64,000 nucleotides of DNA from Sphingomonas panacisoli (GTDB lineage Bacteria; Pseudomonadota; Alphaproteobacteria; Sphingomonadales; Sphingomonadaceae): contig NZ_CP042306.1 of the NCBI RefSeq assembly GCF_007859635.1, positions 744,001 through 808,000 on the forward strand. The letters run 5' to 3'. Made by a program: the position numbers and the translations under genes. Each line of letters begins with the position of its first letter. Positions within the stretch are counted from its first letter, which is position 1. Below are positions 33,104 to 41,876 of this stretch, in pieces. Below the pieces are notes generated by a model that saw only the letters and a list, made by a program, of their open reading frames with translations, did not search any database and was not told where the DNA came from.

Positions 33104-33912
33104 GCGCCGCACTGCCCCAACGCCTGTGGCTGGTCGGCTGCGGCAATATGGCAGGCGCGATGCTGGAACGCTGGCTGGCGAGCGGGACCATAGCCGCCGA
33201 TGCCGTGGATGTCGTCAATCGTCACGACCGCACGCTGCCGGGTAACGTGCGTCAGGCGCGGACGCTGCCCGATGGACCGCCGCCCGATCTGGTGATGCTG
33301 GGCATGAAGCCGCAGCAGCTCGACGACGTTGCGGCCACGCACGGCCCGGCGATCTCGAAGGCGCCGTTGCTCGTATCGCTCTTGGCCGGCGTCGAGGAAG
33401 CGACGTTGGCCGCGCGGTTTCCCGGTCCGGCGATCGTCCGAGCCACGCCCAACCTGCCGGTCGCGCTGGGCAAGGGCGTGGTCGCGCTCCGCGCCGAAGC
33501 CGCGCCGCAGTCGGCGAAGGATGCGGTGACGGCGCTGATGACGCCGCTCGGTCTGGTCGAGTGGACCGGCGACCCCGCAATCTTCGCCGCGCTGGCGACG
33601 CTCGGCGGCTGCGGACCGGCGTTCCTGTTTCGCTTTATCGACGCCATGGCGGCGGCAGGCGAAGCGCTCGGTATGGGTGCCGACCAGGCGGCACGGCTTG
33701 CGCTGGCGACGGTCGATGGCGCGGCGGCGATGGCGGCCGCGTCCGACGCGTCGCCGGCGACGCTGGCCGATCGCGTCGCAAGCCCCGGCGGCACGACGCG
33801 CCAAGGGCTGAACGTCCTCGACCGCGACGATGCGCTGGTGAAGTTGCTGACCGAAACCCTGCAAGCCGCCGAACGCCGCGGCCGCGAAATGGCCGCCGAA
33901 GCCAAGCGCTAG
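33100..33912 (+). CDS. proC: Pyrroline-5-carboxylate reductase
   Basis: A 270-residue reductase catalysing the last step of proline synthesis. The NAD(P)-binding N-terminus reads LWLVGCGNMAGAMLERW, followed by VMLGMKPQQLDDV, VSLLAGV, RATPNLPV and the C-terminal GGCGPAFLFRFIDAMAAAGEALGM with the ASPGGTTRQGL signature near the end. The GTG start at 33100 overlaps the ybjN-like stop by 4 bp. It converges on the marR gene with overlapping stop codons. Confidence 0.94.
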   Translation: MSAALPQRLWLVGCGNMAGAMLERWLASGTIAADAVDVVNRHDRTLPGNVRQARTLPDGPPPDLVMLGMKPQQLDDVAATHGPAISKAPLLVSLLAGVEEATLAARFPGPAIVRATPNLPVALGKGVVALRAEAAPQSAKDAVTALMTPLGLVEWTGDPAIFAALATLGGCGPAFLFRFIDAMAAAGEALGMGADQAARLALATVDGAAAMAAASDASPATLADRVASPGGTTRQGLNVLDRDDALVKLLTETLQAAERRGREMAAEAKR

Positions 33913-34424
33913 CGTCGTTCGCCGGGCGGCACCGAATTCTCGCGCCACGAATGGACGCGCGCGCGCTCGGCGTCGGGGATCAGCCCTTCGAGCACGGCCC
34001 AAAACCCGCTGACCGCTTGCTGCCCGGCCTGGGCATAGGCCGTCGCCATGATGTCACGGCTGGCGTTGAACAATTCGTTGTCGAGCGCATAGCCTTTATC
34101 GCTCAACCGCAGCAGCCGCTGGCGCCGGTCGCGATCGCCGACTCGCGTCTGCACCAGGTCGCGCTCCTCGAGTTCGGTCAGCACGCGGCCGAGCGACTGT
34201 TTGGTGACGCTCAGAATCGCGAGCAACTCGCTGACCGAGATGTCGGGGTGGCGCCCGATAAAATAGAGTGCGCGGTGGTGCGCACGCCCGATGCTGTTCG
34301 CGCCGAGCCGCTCGTCGACGGAGCGCGTCACGCGGCTATACGCGAAAAACAGCAATTCGGTACCGCGCCGGATTTCGGGTTCGCGGAGGAATTGGGCCGA
34401 AGCGGCAGGGGTTGCGGCAGTCAT
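33909..34424 (-). CDS. MarR-family transcriptional regulator
   Basis: A 171-residue winged-helix MarR repressor or activator. The HTH is ISVSELLAILSVTKQSLGRVLTELEERDLV, and the wing contains the invariant DRDRRQRLLRLS. It is divergent from ilvE across 78 bp, suggesting control of that promoter or of itself; it also ends against proC. The ligand cannot be inferred. Confidence 0.92.
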   Translation of the reverse strand: MTAATPAASAQFLREPEIRRGTELLFFAYSRVTRSVDERLGANSIGRAHHRALYFIGRHPDISVSELLAILSVTKQSLGRVLTELEERDLVQTRVGDRDRRQRLLRLSDKGYALDNELFNASRDIMATAYAQAGQQAVSGFWAVLEGLIPDAERARVHSWRENSVPPGERR

Positions 34425-34502
34425 GTTGACCGATCTGCCACCGTAATGACGCTATCGCAAGCCTTGGACGCGCGGATTTTCTGGCGCTATGGGACAGCGG
34501 CC

Positions 34503-35591
34503 ATGACCATCGCCACGACCTTCCCGCGCAACCCCACCGCTTCGCCCACACCCGTCGATGTCCGCGCCGAGCGGATGGTCGATCCCGGCTTCGGCCGCGT
34601 CTTCACTGATCACATGGCCATCGCGCACTACAACGCTGCGGACGGCTGGCACGATCTGGCGATCGCGCCGCGCCAACCGTTGACGGTCGATCCGGCCTGC
34701 GCGGTGCTGCATTACGCGCAGGAGATTTTCGAAGGGCTCAAGGCATATCGCACCGCCGACGGCGGGACGGCATTGTTCCGGCCGGAGGCCAATGCGCGGC
34801 GCTTCATGGCGTCGGCGCGGCGGCTGGCGATGCCCGAACTGCCGGAGGAATTGTTCGTCGAATCGTGCCGTGCGCTGGTGCGCAGCGAGATCGACTGGAT
34901 TCCGGACTGCGACGGCGGCGCGCTCTATCTGCGGCCATTCATGATCGCGAGCGAAGCGTTCCTGGGCGTCAAGCCGTCGTCCGACTATATCTACATGGTC
35001 CTCGCCTCGTCGGTCGGCGCGTATTTCAAGGGCGGCCCCAAGGCGGTGACGATCTGGGCGTCGGAGAATTACACGCGCGCCGCCCCCGGTGGCACTGGTG
35101 CGGCGAAGTGCGGCGGTAATTACGCCGCCAGCCTCGCCGCGCAGGCCGAAGCGATCACCAAGGGATGCGATCAGGTCGTGTTCCTCGATGCGGTCGAACG
35201 CCGCTACATCGAGGAACTGGGCGGCATGAACGTGTTCTTCGTGTTCGACGACGGATCGATCGCGACGCCGCCGCTTAGCGACACGATCCTGGCCGGTATC
35301 ACCCGCGATTCGCTGATCGCCTTGGCACGCGACCGCGGGATCGCCGTGCGCGAGGAACGCTATTCGCTCGACCAGTGGCGCGCCGATGCCGCGAGCGGAC
35401 GGCTGACCGAGGCGTTTGCGTGCGGCACTGCGGCGGTCGTAACGCCGATCGGCGCGGTCAAGGCGACGTCGGGCGACTTCACGATCGGATCGGGCGGCCC
35501 GGGGCAGACGAGCACCGCGCTGCGCGCCGCTCTGGTCGCGCTACAGACCGGAAGTGCGCCCGATCCGCACGGCTGGCTCGACAAACTCTGA
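34503..35591 (+). CDS. ilvE: Branched-chain amino acid aminotransferase
   Basis: A 362-residue fold-type IV PLP enzyme making leucine, isoleucine and valine from their keto acids. Length and the motif IEELGGMNVFFVFDD place it in the larger BCAT subgroup resembling eukaryotic and actinobacterial enzymes. PLP lysine region: GAAKCGGNYAASL; other markers are ILHYAQEIFEGLKAY-like text and LRPFMIAS. Start ATG 34503 avoids the long upstream frame overlapping marR. Confidence 0.95.
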   Translation: MTIATTFPRNPTASPTPVDVRAERMVDPGFGRVFTDHMAIAHYNAADGWHDLAIAPRQPLTVDPACAVLHYAQEIFEGLKAYRTADGGTALFRPEANARRFMASARRLAMPELPEELFVESCRALVRSEIDWIPDCDGGALYLRPFMIASEAFLGVKPSSDYIYMVLASSVGAYFKGGPKAVTIWASENYTRAAPGGTGAAKCGGNYAASLAAQAEAITKGCDQVVFLDAVERRYIEELGGMNVFFVFDDGSIATPPLSDTILAGITRDSLIALARDRGIAVREERYSLDQWRADAASGRLTEAFACGTAAVVTPIGAVKATSGDFTIGSGGPGQTSTALRAALVALQTGSAPDPHGWLDKL

Positions 35592-35643
35592 GGGTTGGCA
35601 GGCGGGCGAGCGCCGCTATAAGCGCGCGCTTCCGGCTGCGTGT

Positions 35644-35718
35644 TGGGGCGTCGCCAAGTGGTAAGGCAGCGGCTTTTGGTGCCGCCATTCCCAGGTTCGA
35701 ATCCTGGCGCCCCAGCCA
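35644..35718 (+). tRNA. tRNA-Gln (anticodon TTG)
   Basis: Complete 75-nt cloverleaf: acceptor TGGGGCG/CGCCCCA, D-loop AGTGGTAAGGC, anticodon loop CTTTTGG with TTG, T-arm CCAGGTTCGAATCCTGG, and an encoded CCA end. A short CCAGCCG/CGGCTGG hairpin overlaps the 3' end at 35716-35732. No integrase or duplicated 3' half is next to it. Confidence 0.97.
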
Positions 35719-35901
35719 GCCGGTTCGGCTGGACAACGTTGCGTTCTTTGCCGACCTTGGGGCGATCGACGCTTTGAATATCCGATATTTATCGCGTAAT
35801 ATGGTTAGATAAACGCTTCTCACGTTTGTTATGGTCGGCTTAGCCGCAGCGACCCCAGGCCGGGTTCTGCACCAATCATCCAATTCGAACGTTCCTGATC
35901 C
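35719..35901. other. Spacer between tRNA-Gln and the phosphatase gene
   Basis: Together with 35592-35643 this is the only non-coding stretch around the tRNA. It is AT-rich around 35775-35830 (TATCCGATATTTATCG, TAATATGG), fitting a promoter for the downstream gene. No integrase remnant or second tRNA is visible. Confidence 0.4.
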
Positions 35902-37233
35902 ATGTTTTCCCGGTCGAAACCAGCATCACGTCCGGCCATTCCCTTTGGTCATCGCGTCTACGCGATCGGCGACGTGCATGGCGAAGGCGGCCTGCTGCGC
36001 CGGCTGTTGCGGTTGATCAAGGAGGACAATGCGGCGCGGCGCGACCTCACCGTCACGCTCGTATTCCTCGGCGACCTGATCGATCGCGGGCCCGATGCGG
36101 CCGCGTTGCTCGATGCGTTCGCGCGGATGGATATCGACCATGTCGTGACGCTCAAGGGTAACCATGAGGAGGCGCTGGTCCAGGCCTATCGCGGTGACGA
36201 CGATGTGCTCGACGCGTGGATGCCGTTCGGCGCGATGGCGACATTGACGGGCTTCGGCGTGACGTTGAAGGAAATCGATTCCACCAACATCGTGTTCACC
36301 GCGGCGTTGCAGTCGCGCATCGACCCGGCGCTGATCGAGTGGCTGGATGCATTGCCGAGCGCGTGGGAATGCGGCGATTATTATTTCACCCATGCCGGGA
36401 TCAGGCCGGGGGTGAAACTGGACGAGCAAGCCGACGCCGACCTGCGCTGGATTCGCGAGCCGTTCCTGTCGAGCCGCAAAAACCACGGCAAGATAATCGT
36501 GCATGGCCATACGGTCGAACCGGGGATGCCGGCGCTGGGTGGCAATCGGATCGGCATCGATACCGGCGCGCACGAGCATGGCGTGCTGACCGCGGTCGGC
36601 CTGGAGGGCGAGCGGCAGTGGTTGTTGCAAGCGACGGGCACCAACGATCGCGACGACGCGGTTGCGTCGACGGAGAGCGCTTCGCCGTCGCCTGACCTGT
36701 CGTCGATGCAGGATCTCGTCCCGTTGATCGCGTCGATCGTGGCACCGACCCCCGAACCGGTCGACGCGGCCCTGCTGTTGAAATCTGTACACGAGCCGGC
36801 CGACAATCCGCTGCAGCCGGTCCGCCGCGCGAAGAAGATGGGCAATAGCGGCGTCGTCGCGGCGGGGTTCGCACTCGTCCTGGCGACGGTCGGAGGCGTC
36901 ATTGCGGTGCGGTCGAAACTGTCCGCGCCCGCTGCCGGGGACGTCACCCTGTCGATCCCGGAATTTCTCGGCGGGCCGACCGCGCCAGTGGCAAACGCAA
37001 CGTCCGAGGCATCGGTCGATGCGCGGCCGAGCCGGAAGAGTGCAATCCGCCATGTACCGCGCGGGCTTTCGCCAGAGCCGACACCGACGTCGACACAAAA
37101 CCCCGGCGGCGATCCACCACGACTCTACGGCACGGAGCTGGAAAACGCGCTGGCGGAGGACCGTGTCGTCACGCGCAAGTCGAATCAGGACGAGTTGTCG
37201 CGCCAGCAAGCCGAGCGCGACACCCCGAAATAG
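35902..37233 (+). CDS. Metallophosphoesterase with a transmembrane segment and disordered tail
   Basis: A 443-residue protein. Residues about 15-230 form a PPP-type phosphoesterase: GDVHG, FLGDLIDRGPD, LKGNHEE, FTHAGIRPG and IVHGHT. After a low-complexity region comes one transmembrane helix at about 314-332 (VVAAGFALVLATVGGVIAV) and a polar tail with PEPTPTSTQ. The catalytic domain is on one side of the membrane and the tail on the other; topology is not certain. Known PPP relatives dephosphorylate Ser/Thr or diadenosine polyphosphates. No ribosome site precedes the ATG. Confidence 0.85.
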   Translation: MFSRSKPASRPAIPFGHRVYAIGDVHGEGGLLRRLLRLIKEDNAARRDLTVTLVFLGDLIDRGPDAAALLDAFARMDIDHVVTLKGNHEEALVQAYRGDDDVLDAWMPFGAMATLTGFGVTLKEIDSTNIVFTAALQSRIDPALIEWLDALPSAWECGDYYFTHAGIRPGVKLDEQADADLRWIREPFLSSRKNHGKIIVHGHTVEPGMPALGGNRIGIDTGAHEHGVLTAVGLEGERQWLLQATGTNDRDDAVASTESASPSPDLSSMQDLVPLIASIVAPTPEPVDAALLLKSVHEPADNPLQPVRRAKKMGNSGVVAAGFALVLATVGGVIAVRSKLSAPAAGDVTLSIPEFLGGPTAPVANATSEASVDARPSRKSAIRHVPRGLSPEPTPTSTQNPGGDPPRLYGTELENALAEDRVVTRKSNQDELSRQQAERDTPK

Positions 37234-37245
37234 CCGCTCGCCGGC

Positions 37246-38154
37246 TTAGTTCAGCGCACCCGCAAACGTATCGCACTGCCCCGGATCGCCGGTATCGATG
37301 CCGCGCTTCAGCCACGTCATGCGCTGTTCCGACGTCCCGTGCGTGAAGCTGTCGGGGACGACGCGACCCTGCATTTCCTTCTGAAGCGTATCGTCGCCGA
37401 TCGCCTTTGCCGCGGTCATGCCCTCGGCGAGATCGTCGGGATCCATCCGATCGCGATTCTTCGCGGCCCACACGCCGGCGAAGCAGTCGGCCTGCAGTTC
37501 CAGCATCACCGAATATCTGTTGCCATCGACCTCGCTCGACCGCCTTTGCAGCGAGGCGACGCGATCGGACGTGCCCAGCAGGTTCTGGATATGGTGGCCG
37601 AATTCGTGCGCGATCACGTAATCCTGCGCGAAGTCGCCCGATGCGCCGAATTTCTGTGCCAATTCCTGGAAGAAGCTGGTGTCGAGATAGATGCCGGCAT
37701 CGGACGGGCAGTAGAATGGCCCCATCGCCGATTGCGCCGCACCGCAGCCCGACTGGCCGTTGCCGCTGTAGAAGACCAGCTTGGGTTGCTGGAACTGCTT
37801 GCCGTTCTGGGCAAAGAACGCCGCCCAGGTCTTGTCGGCCGAGCTGAACGCATTGCATGCCACCTTGCTGGCGGCATCGACGGTGCAGCTCGACGCAGCG
37901 CCGCTGCCCCCGCGCGCCTCGGTCGGGGCGTTCGATCCGACCGGACTGCCGCCGCCGAGCATTTGCGATCCGCCACCGAAAACGAAGAACACGATCGCCA
38001 GCACGGCGACCCCGCCGCATCCGAACCGGCTGAACACCATCGGCAGCAGGCCAAGCAGCAACCCGCCGCCACCGCCACCGAAATTGAAGCCGCCGCCGCC
38101 CGACCCGCGCTGGTCCTCGACATTGATGTTCGGGTCGAAATCGTCGAGCCGCAT
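37246..38154 (-). CDS. Neutral zinc metalloprotease, YpfJ family
   Basis: A 302-residue membrane-anchored protease. A Gly-rich N-terminus (SGGGGFNFGGGGGG) precedes one transmembrane helix at about 45-63. The catalytic motif is AHEFGHHIQ, followed by QADCFAGVW with the third ligand Glu/Asp, and TFHGTSEQR-like text near the end. Four cysteines lie in the domain before the motif (e.g. CTVDAASKVACNAF, SGCGAAQSAMGPFYC). The ATG at 38154 gives MRLDDFDPN, the usual start. Substrates unknown. Confidence 0.9.
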   Translation of the reverse strand: MRLDDFDPNINVEDQRGSGGGGFNFGGGGGGLLLGLLPMVFSRFGCGGVAVLAIVFFVFGGGSQMLGGGSPVGSNAPTEARGGSGAASSCTVDAASKVACNAFSSADKTWAAFFAQNGKQFQQPKLVFYSGNGQSGCGAAQSAMGPFYCPSDAGIYLDTSFFQELAQKFGASGDFAQDYVIAHEFGHHIQNLLGTSDRVASLQRRSSEVDGNRYSVMLELQADCFAGVWAAKNRDRMDPDDLAEGMTAAKAIGDDTLQKEMQGRVVPDSFTHGTSEQRMTWLKRGIDTGDPGQCDTFAGALN

Positions 38155-38269
38155 GGCCGCATCCCCCTGATCGTTATCGTCACGTATCAAAATGCGCCGA
38201 GCGCGGCGTGGTTGCAATCGCCGGTATGATCGGGTCTTGCGGCGGCAAAGTCACGCACGGAGTCGAGCA

Positions 38270-39055
38270 ATGTTTTTGAAGGGCAAAAGCGCGATCGTTA
38301 CCGGGTCCACGTCGGGGATCGGGCTGGCCTATGCCAAGGCGCTGGCTGCCGAGGGCGCGGCGGTGATGATCAACGGATTCGGCGATACCGACGCGATCGA
38401 GACGGAACGCGCCGAACTGGCCGCGGTGAGCGGGGCCAAGGCGCTGTACGATCCGGCCGATATGACGAAGCCGGACCAGATCGCGGCGATGGTTGCGCGG
38501 TGTCATGACGAACTCGGCGGGCCCGACATCGTCATCAACAATGCCGGCATCCAGCACGTCGCGCCGATCGACGAATTCCCGATCGACAAATGGGACGCGA
38601 TCATCGCGATCAACCTGTCGAGCACTTTCCATGCCGTCCGCGCCGCCGTGCCGCACATGAAGGCGAAGAAGTGGGGGCGGATCATCAACACCGCCTCCGC
38701 GCACAGCCTGGTCGCGAGCCCCAACAAAACGGCCTATGTCGCCGCCAAGCACGGCGTCGCCGGCATGACCAAGGCGCTGGCGCTGGAAGTCGCGACGCAC
38801 GGCATTACCGCCAATTGCATCTCGCCGGGCTACGTTTGGACGCCTTTGGTCGAGAACCAGATCCCCGACACCATGAAGGCGCGTGGCCTGACGCGCGAGC
38901 AAGTGATGAACGACGTCCTGCTCGCCGCGCAACCGACCAAGGAGTTCGTGACGCCGGAGCAGGTCGCCGCGCTGGCTCTGTTCCTGTGCCGCGACGACGC
39001 GAAGGCGATCACCGGCGCCAACCTCTCGGTCGATGGCGGCTGGACCGCGGCCTAG
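38270..39055 (+). CDS. bdhA: 3-hydroxybutyrate dehydrogenase
   Basis: A 261-residue short-chain dehydrogenase oxidising (R)-3-hydroxybutyrate to acetoacetate, used in polyhydroxybutyrate or ketone-body catabolism. Features are GSTSGIGLAYA, NNAGIQHVAPI, the catalytic Ser in NTASAHS, Tyr/Lys in TAYVAAKHG, and the HBDH-typical ISPGYVWTPLVENQIPD. ATG 38270 with AGTCGAG upstream fits the family start. A hairpin at 39071 follows. It is close to an ScfR-type regulator and aceA, fitting C2/C4 metabolism. Confidence 0.94.
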   Translation: MFLKGKSAIVTGSTSGIGLAYAKALAAEGAAVMINGFGDTDAIETERAELAAVSGAKALYDPADMTKPDQIAAMVARCHDELGGPDIVINNAGIQHVAPIDEFPIDKWDAIIAINLSSTFHAVRAAVPHMKAKKWGRIINTASAHSLVASPNKTAYVAAKHGVAGMTKALALEVATHGITANCISPGYVWTPLVENQIPDTMKARGLTREQVMNDVLLAAQPTKEFVTPEQVAALALFLCRDDAKAITGANLSVDGGWTAA

Positions 39056-39070
39056 CGCCTGACGACGAAA

Positions 39071-39099
39071 ATGCCCGCCGGGACGAACCCGACGGGCAT
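39071..39099. terminator. Bidirectional terminator hairpin after bdhA
   Basis: Stem ATGCCCG/CGGGCAT extended by inner CGGG pairing around GACGAAC. Followed by CCTTT on the plus strand and TTTTCG on the minus strand. Nearby at 39122-39156 a second GCCGCCGTCCC/GGGACGGCGGC stem sits after the small minus-strand gene. Confidence 0.65.
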
Positions 39100-39163
39100 C
39101 CTTTCCTCCCCAGGAAACCGTGCCGCCGTCCCCGCCGGAGGGAACGGGACGGCGGCGGCGCCG

Positions 39164-39319
39164 TCAGCCGACTCGGCCGAGGCGATGATAGAGGTTGGAG
39201 AACTTCGCGGACTTGGGATCGTCGGCGATCTGGCGGACATAGGCGCCGACGGCTTCCTTCATCAGCCCGAAATCCTCGGTCGAGAAGACGGCGCGGACGC
39301 GCTGCGGTTCGTTCGACAT
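39164..39319 (-). CDS. Small conserved protein of 51 residues
   Basis: Begins MSNEPQRVRAVFSTEDFG then LMKEAVGAYVRQIADD and ends NLYHRLGRVG. It has an excellent AAGGAA ribosome site 5 bases before ATG, matching codon use, and a downstream hairpin. Peptides of this form are common in sphingomonads as I recall. Soluble and probably helical; function unknown. Confidence 0.72.
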   Translation of the reverse strand: MSNEPQRVRAVFSTEDFGLMKEAVGAYVRQIADDPKSAKFSNLYHRLGRVG

Positions 39320-39458
39320 GTCTATTCCTTTACATTCCTTGTCGCCAGCGGACTGGCTATGGGCTGATCAATACGCGTCAATGTCTGAGGTGGAAGACGA
39401 GTTTAACGGGCATGCAGGGTTTGGTTGTGTAGCTGAGTGTGGATCGTTATCGTAATGT

Positions 39459-39468
39459 TGTAAATTAT
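39459..39468. promoter_or_regulatory. 10-bp motif TGTAAATTAT upstream of the ScfR-like gene
   Basis: The same 10 bp occurs at 42341-42350 upstream of aceA. Its closeness to both starts (15 and 36 bases) suggests a repressor or autoregulatory site. Confidence 0.5.
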
Positions 39469-39483
39469 TCACCGAGAGGCGAG

Positions 39484-40896
39484 ATGGCCGAGCGCAAGAT
39501 ATTGGCGGGGCATGCGGTGCGGCGGTTGCGGCGGCGCGAGGGGCTGACCCAGGCGGCGATGGCGGAGATGCTGACGATCTCGCCCAGCTACCTCAACCTC
39601 GTCGAAAAGAACCAGCGGCCGGTGTCGGCGGCGTTGCTAGTCAAACTGGCCGAGACGTTCGACTTCGATCCGCGTGCGCTCGCGGCGGGCGAGCCGGGCG
39701 GCGGCGCGGCGGCGATCCGGCGGCGGCTGGCCGATCCGATGTTCGCCGACCTGGAGATCGACCGCAACGAAGTCGAGGAGTGGCTGGCCGGCGCGCCCGG
39801 CGGGGCGGAGGCGTTCGCGCGGGCGTTCGACCGAACGGGTGTCACGGCGGGGCCGGACGGCGCGGCCGCTGCTGCCGACCCGATCGCCGAACTGCGTCGC
39901 GAGATCGAGCGCTGGCGAGGGCATTTCGCCGATCTCGATGCGAGTGCGGAAACGTTGGCGGACGAGTTGCGGCTCGGCGCCGGCGATCTCTATGGCGCGA
40001 TCGCCGAGCGGCTGCGCGTCAAGCACCAGCTGACGATCCGAATCCTGCCGGTCGATGTCATGCCCGACCTGCTCCGCCGCACAGATCTTCACGCGCGGCA
40101 GTTGCAATTGTCCGAGACGCTCGATCCGGCGAGCCGGACCTTTGCCGCGGCATATCAACTCGCGCAGATCGAGGCGCGCGATGCCATCGAAGCGCTGGTC
40201 AAGGGGGCGGGCTTCGCCGATCGCGCGGCCGAGCGGCTCTATCGCCGCTATCTGACCAGCTATTTCGCGGCGGCGGTCATGATGCCCTATGCCCGATTCC
40301 TGCGCGCGTGCGAGGCGACCGGCTACGATCTCGAATTGCTGCAGCGCCGGTTCGGCGCCGGGTTCGAGCAAGTCGCGCATCGGCTGACGACGCTGCAGCG
40401 CGTCGGCGCGCGCGGGCTGCCGTTCTTCATGGTGCGGATCGACCGCGCCGGGCAGGCGTCGAAGCGCTTTTCCGGCGCGAGCGGATCGCCGCTGACCGAG
40501 AGCGACGCGCGGTGTCCGTTGTGGCGCGTCCACCACGCCTTCGATCGGCCGGGCGATATCGCCGTACAACTGGTGGAGCTGGAGGACGGCGCCCGCTGGC
40601 TGACCTTGTCGCGCACGGTGACGCCGCAGGGTCGGCGATACGGGATGGTCCCGGTGGAGTTCGCGGTCGGGCTTGGCCTTGCCGCCGATCTGGCCGACGG
40701 GCTGGCGGCGGCGCGCGGCGTGGACTTCAAGGGCGAGGCGACGCCGATCGGGCTGAGCTGCCGTGCGTGCGGCCGCATCTGTCCGCAGCGCAGCGCTCCG
40801 CCGGCCGGCCGCGCGTTGCTGATCAACGAGCGCGAGCGCGGGGTCAGCGCGTTCACATTCGGGGGGATTGAGCGCCGCCGTGCCTGGCTAAGTTGA
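39484..40896 (+). CDS. ScfR/RamB-type regulator of short-chain fatty-acid metabolism
   Basis: A 470-residue regulator. An XRE helix-turn-helix spans residues 5-60 (LRRREGLTQAAMAEMLTISPSYLNLVEKNQRPVS in outline). The middle is the ScfR/DUF955-like region (HARQLQLSETLDPASRTFAAAYQLAQ, YLTSYFAAAVMMPYARF), and the end carries the DUF2083-type cysteine block (LSCRACGRICPQRSAPP). Homologues include RamB, which controls aceA and acetate genes in actinobacteria, and proteobacterial ScfR. The shared motif with aceA supports the same job here. ATG 39484 follows GAGAGGCGAG. Confidence 0.88.
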   Translation: MAERKILAGHAVRRLRRREGLTQAAMAEMLTISPSYLNLVEKNQRPVSAALLVKLAETFDFDPRALAAGEPGGGAAAIRRRLADPMFADLEIDRNEVEEWLAGAPGGAEAFARAFDRTGVTAGPDGAAAAADPIAELRREIERWRGHFADLDASAETLADELRLGAGDLYGAIAERLRVKHQLTIRILPVDVMPDLLRRTDLHARQLQLSETLDPASRTFAAAYQLAQIEARDAIEALVKGAGFADRAAERLYRRYLTSYFAAAVMMPYARFLRACEATGYDLELLQRRFGAGFEQVAHRLTTLQRVGARGLPFFMVRIDRAGQASKRFSGASGSPLTESDARCPLWRVHHAFDRPGDIAVQLVELEDGARWLTLSRTVTPQGRRYGMVPVEFAVGLGLAADLADGLAAARGVDFKGEATPIGLSCRACGRICPQRSAPPAGRALLINERERGVSAFTFGGIERRRAWLS

Positions 40897-40910
40897 CACC
40901 AAGTTGACAC
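40890..40910. repeat. Tandem 11-bp repeat AAGTTGACACC overlapping the regulator stop
   Basis: AAGTTGACAC occurs twice with an 11-bp period, once inside the stop codon region (TAAGTTGA). Similar in sense to the repeat at 27037-27058 when read in reverse complement. Upstream of the acetyltransferase gene, so it may be its operator. Confidence 0.55.
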
Positions 40911-41034
40911 TAACGACGACGTTTCGCGGGTCCGTCGTGGCTCGAGAAATGCATGGATATTCGGACTGCCAAAGAGCGGATCGTCTTCTATCATGCCCGG
41001 CATTCTGTAGGAAAATGCAATCGCGAGTGGAGGC

Positions 41035-41490
41035 ATGAACGACGTGACGATCCGGCGACTCGGCGCCGGCGATATAGCGACGATGCGCGGCCTGCTCGCC
41101 ATGTTCGGCGACGCGTTCGAGGATCCGGCGGCCTATCGTCGCGCGCAACCCGACGACTCCTATCTCGCCCGGCTGCTGGGGCGCGACACGTTCGTTGCGC
41201 TGGCCGCGATCGCCGAGGGAGAAGTAGTGGGCGGTCTCGCGGCCTATGTGCTCGACAAGTTCGAACAGGCGAGGAGCGAAGTTTATATCTACGACCTCGC
41301 CGTGGCCGAGCCGCATCGCCGCCGCGGGATCGCGACGGCGCTCATCACCGACCTTCGCCGGATCGCAGCCGAACTCGGGGCGTGGGTCATCTTCGTCCAG
41401 GCCGACTACGGCGACGATCCCGCGATCGCGCTGTACGAAAAGCTGGGCGTGCGCGAGGACGTGATGCACTTCGATATCGCGGTGCCTTAG
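41035..41490 (+). CDS. AAC(3)-I-like aminoglycoside acetyltransferase
   Basis: A 151-residue GNAT enzyme very close to AAC(3)-I (gentamicin/astromicin 3-N-acetyltransferase) from memory of that family. Matching blocks include [39 protein letters not shown] (the acetyl-CoA loop), [18 protein letters not shown] and VMHFDI. It has the same length as AAC(3)-I. It is chromosomal, flanked by housekeeping genes and without integron features, so it is likely an intrinsic relative. Substrate is inferred by similarity only. Confidence 0.82.
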   Translation: MNDVTIRRLGAGDIATMRGLLAMFGDAFEDPAAYRRAQPDDSYLARLLGRDTFVALAAIAEGEVVGGLAAYVLDKFEQARSEVYIYDLAVAEPHRRRGIATALITDLRRIAAELGAWVIFVQADYGDDPAIALYEKLGVREDVMHFDIAVP

Positions 41491-41576
41491 TTGGCGTCGC
41501 GCGCGTTACCCGCCGGCCGGTTGTTCGCGTCGCTGAGGCGAGCGGCGATCAGCGTCGCTATTCGCCAAGCTCCGCC

Positions 41577-41795
41577 TTACTCCGCCGCCATCAGCATCCG
41601 TTGTTCGGCTGCCTTCGCCGCGGCGTCTTCGCGCTCGCTGCGCAGCTTGGAGGTGCGTTCCAGGCGTTCGGCCATTTCTTCCCACGCCATCGCGGCCCGT
41701 TCGCAGCGTGCGCGGACATTGTCGAGGCCACTGGCGGCGGCGTTGGCGCGCTCCATGGCGGCGCGATTGCGGTAAAGTTCGGGGGTGTCTGACAT
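41577..41795 (-). CDS. Hypothetical helical protein of 72 residues
   Basis: Begins MSDTPELYRNRAAMERANAA and continues with repeated alanine/glutamate/arginine helices (ERAAMAWEEMAERLERTSK). GGAG lies 6 bases before the ATG. Predicted soluble, highly alpha-helical, possibly a coiled coil. It ends LMAAE, as cspA downstream does (VKMAAE), both from a shared ATGGCGGCGGA tail; this may be coincidence. Function unknown. Confidence 0.65.
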   Translation of the reverse strand: MSDTPELYRNRAAMERANAAASGLDNVRARCERAAMAWEEMAERLERTSKLRSEREDAAAKAAEQRMLMAAE

Positions 41796-41876
41796 TCGAT
41801 TCTCCGGTGTTGCGGAGGGCTGTAGCACAAATAGGCGGCGCGACAGAATCGCACCGCCTATCAGGTATTTAGCTAG

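Noticed and set aside
35644..35901. tRNA-Gln as a possible integration site
   Set aside because: No integrase, no direct repeat of the tRNA 3' end and no change of gene content after it.
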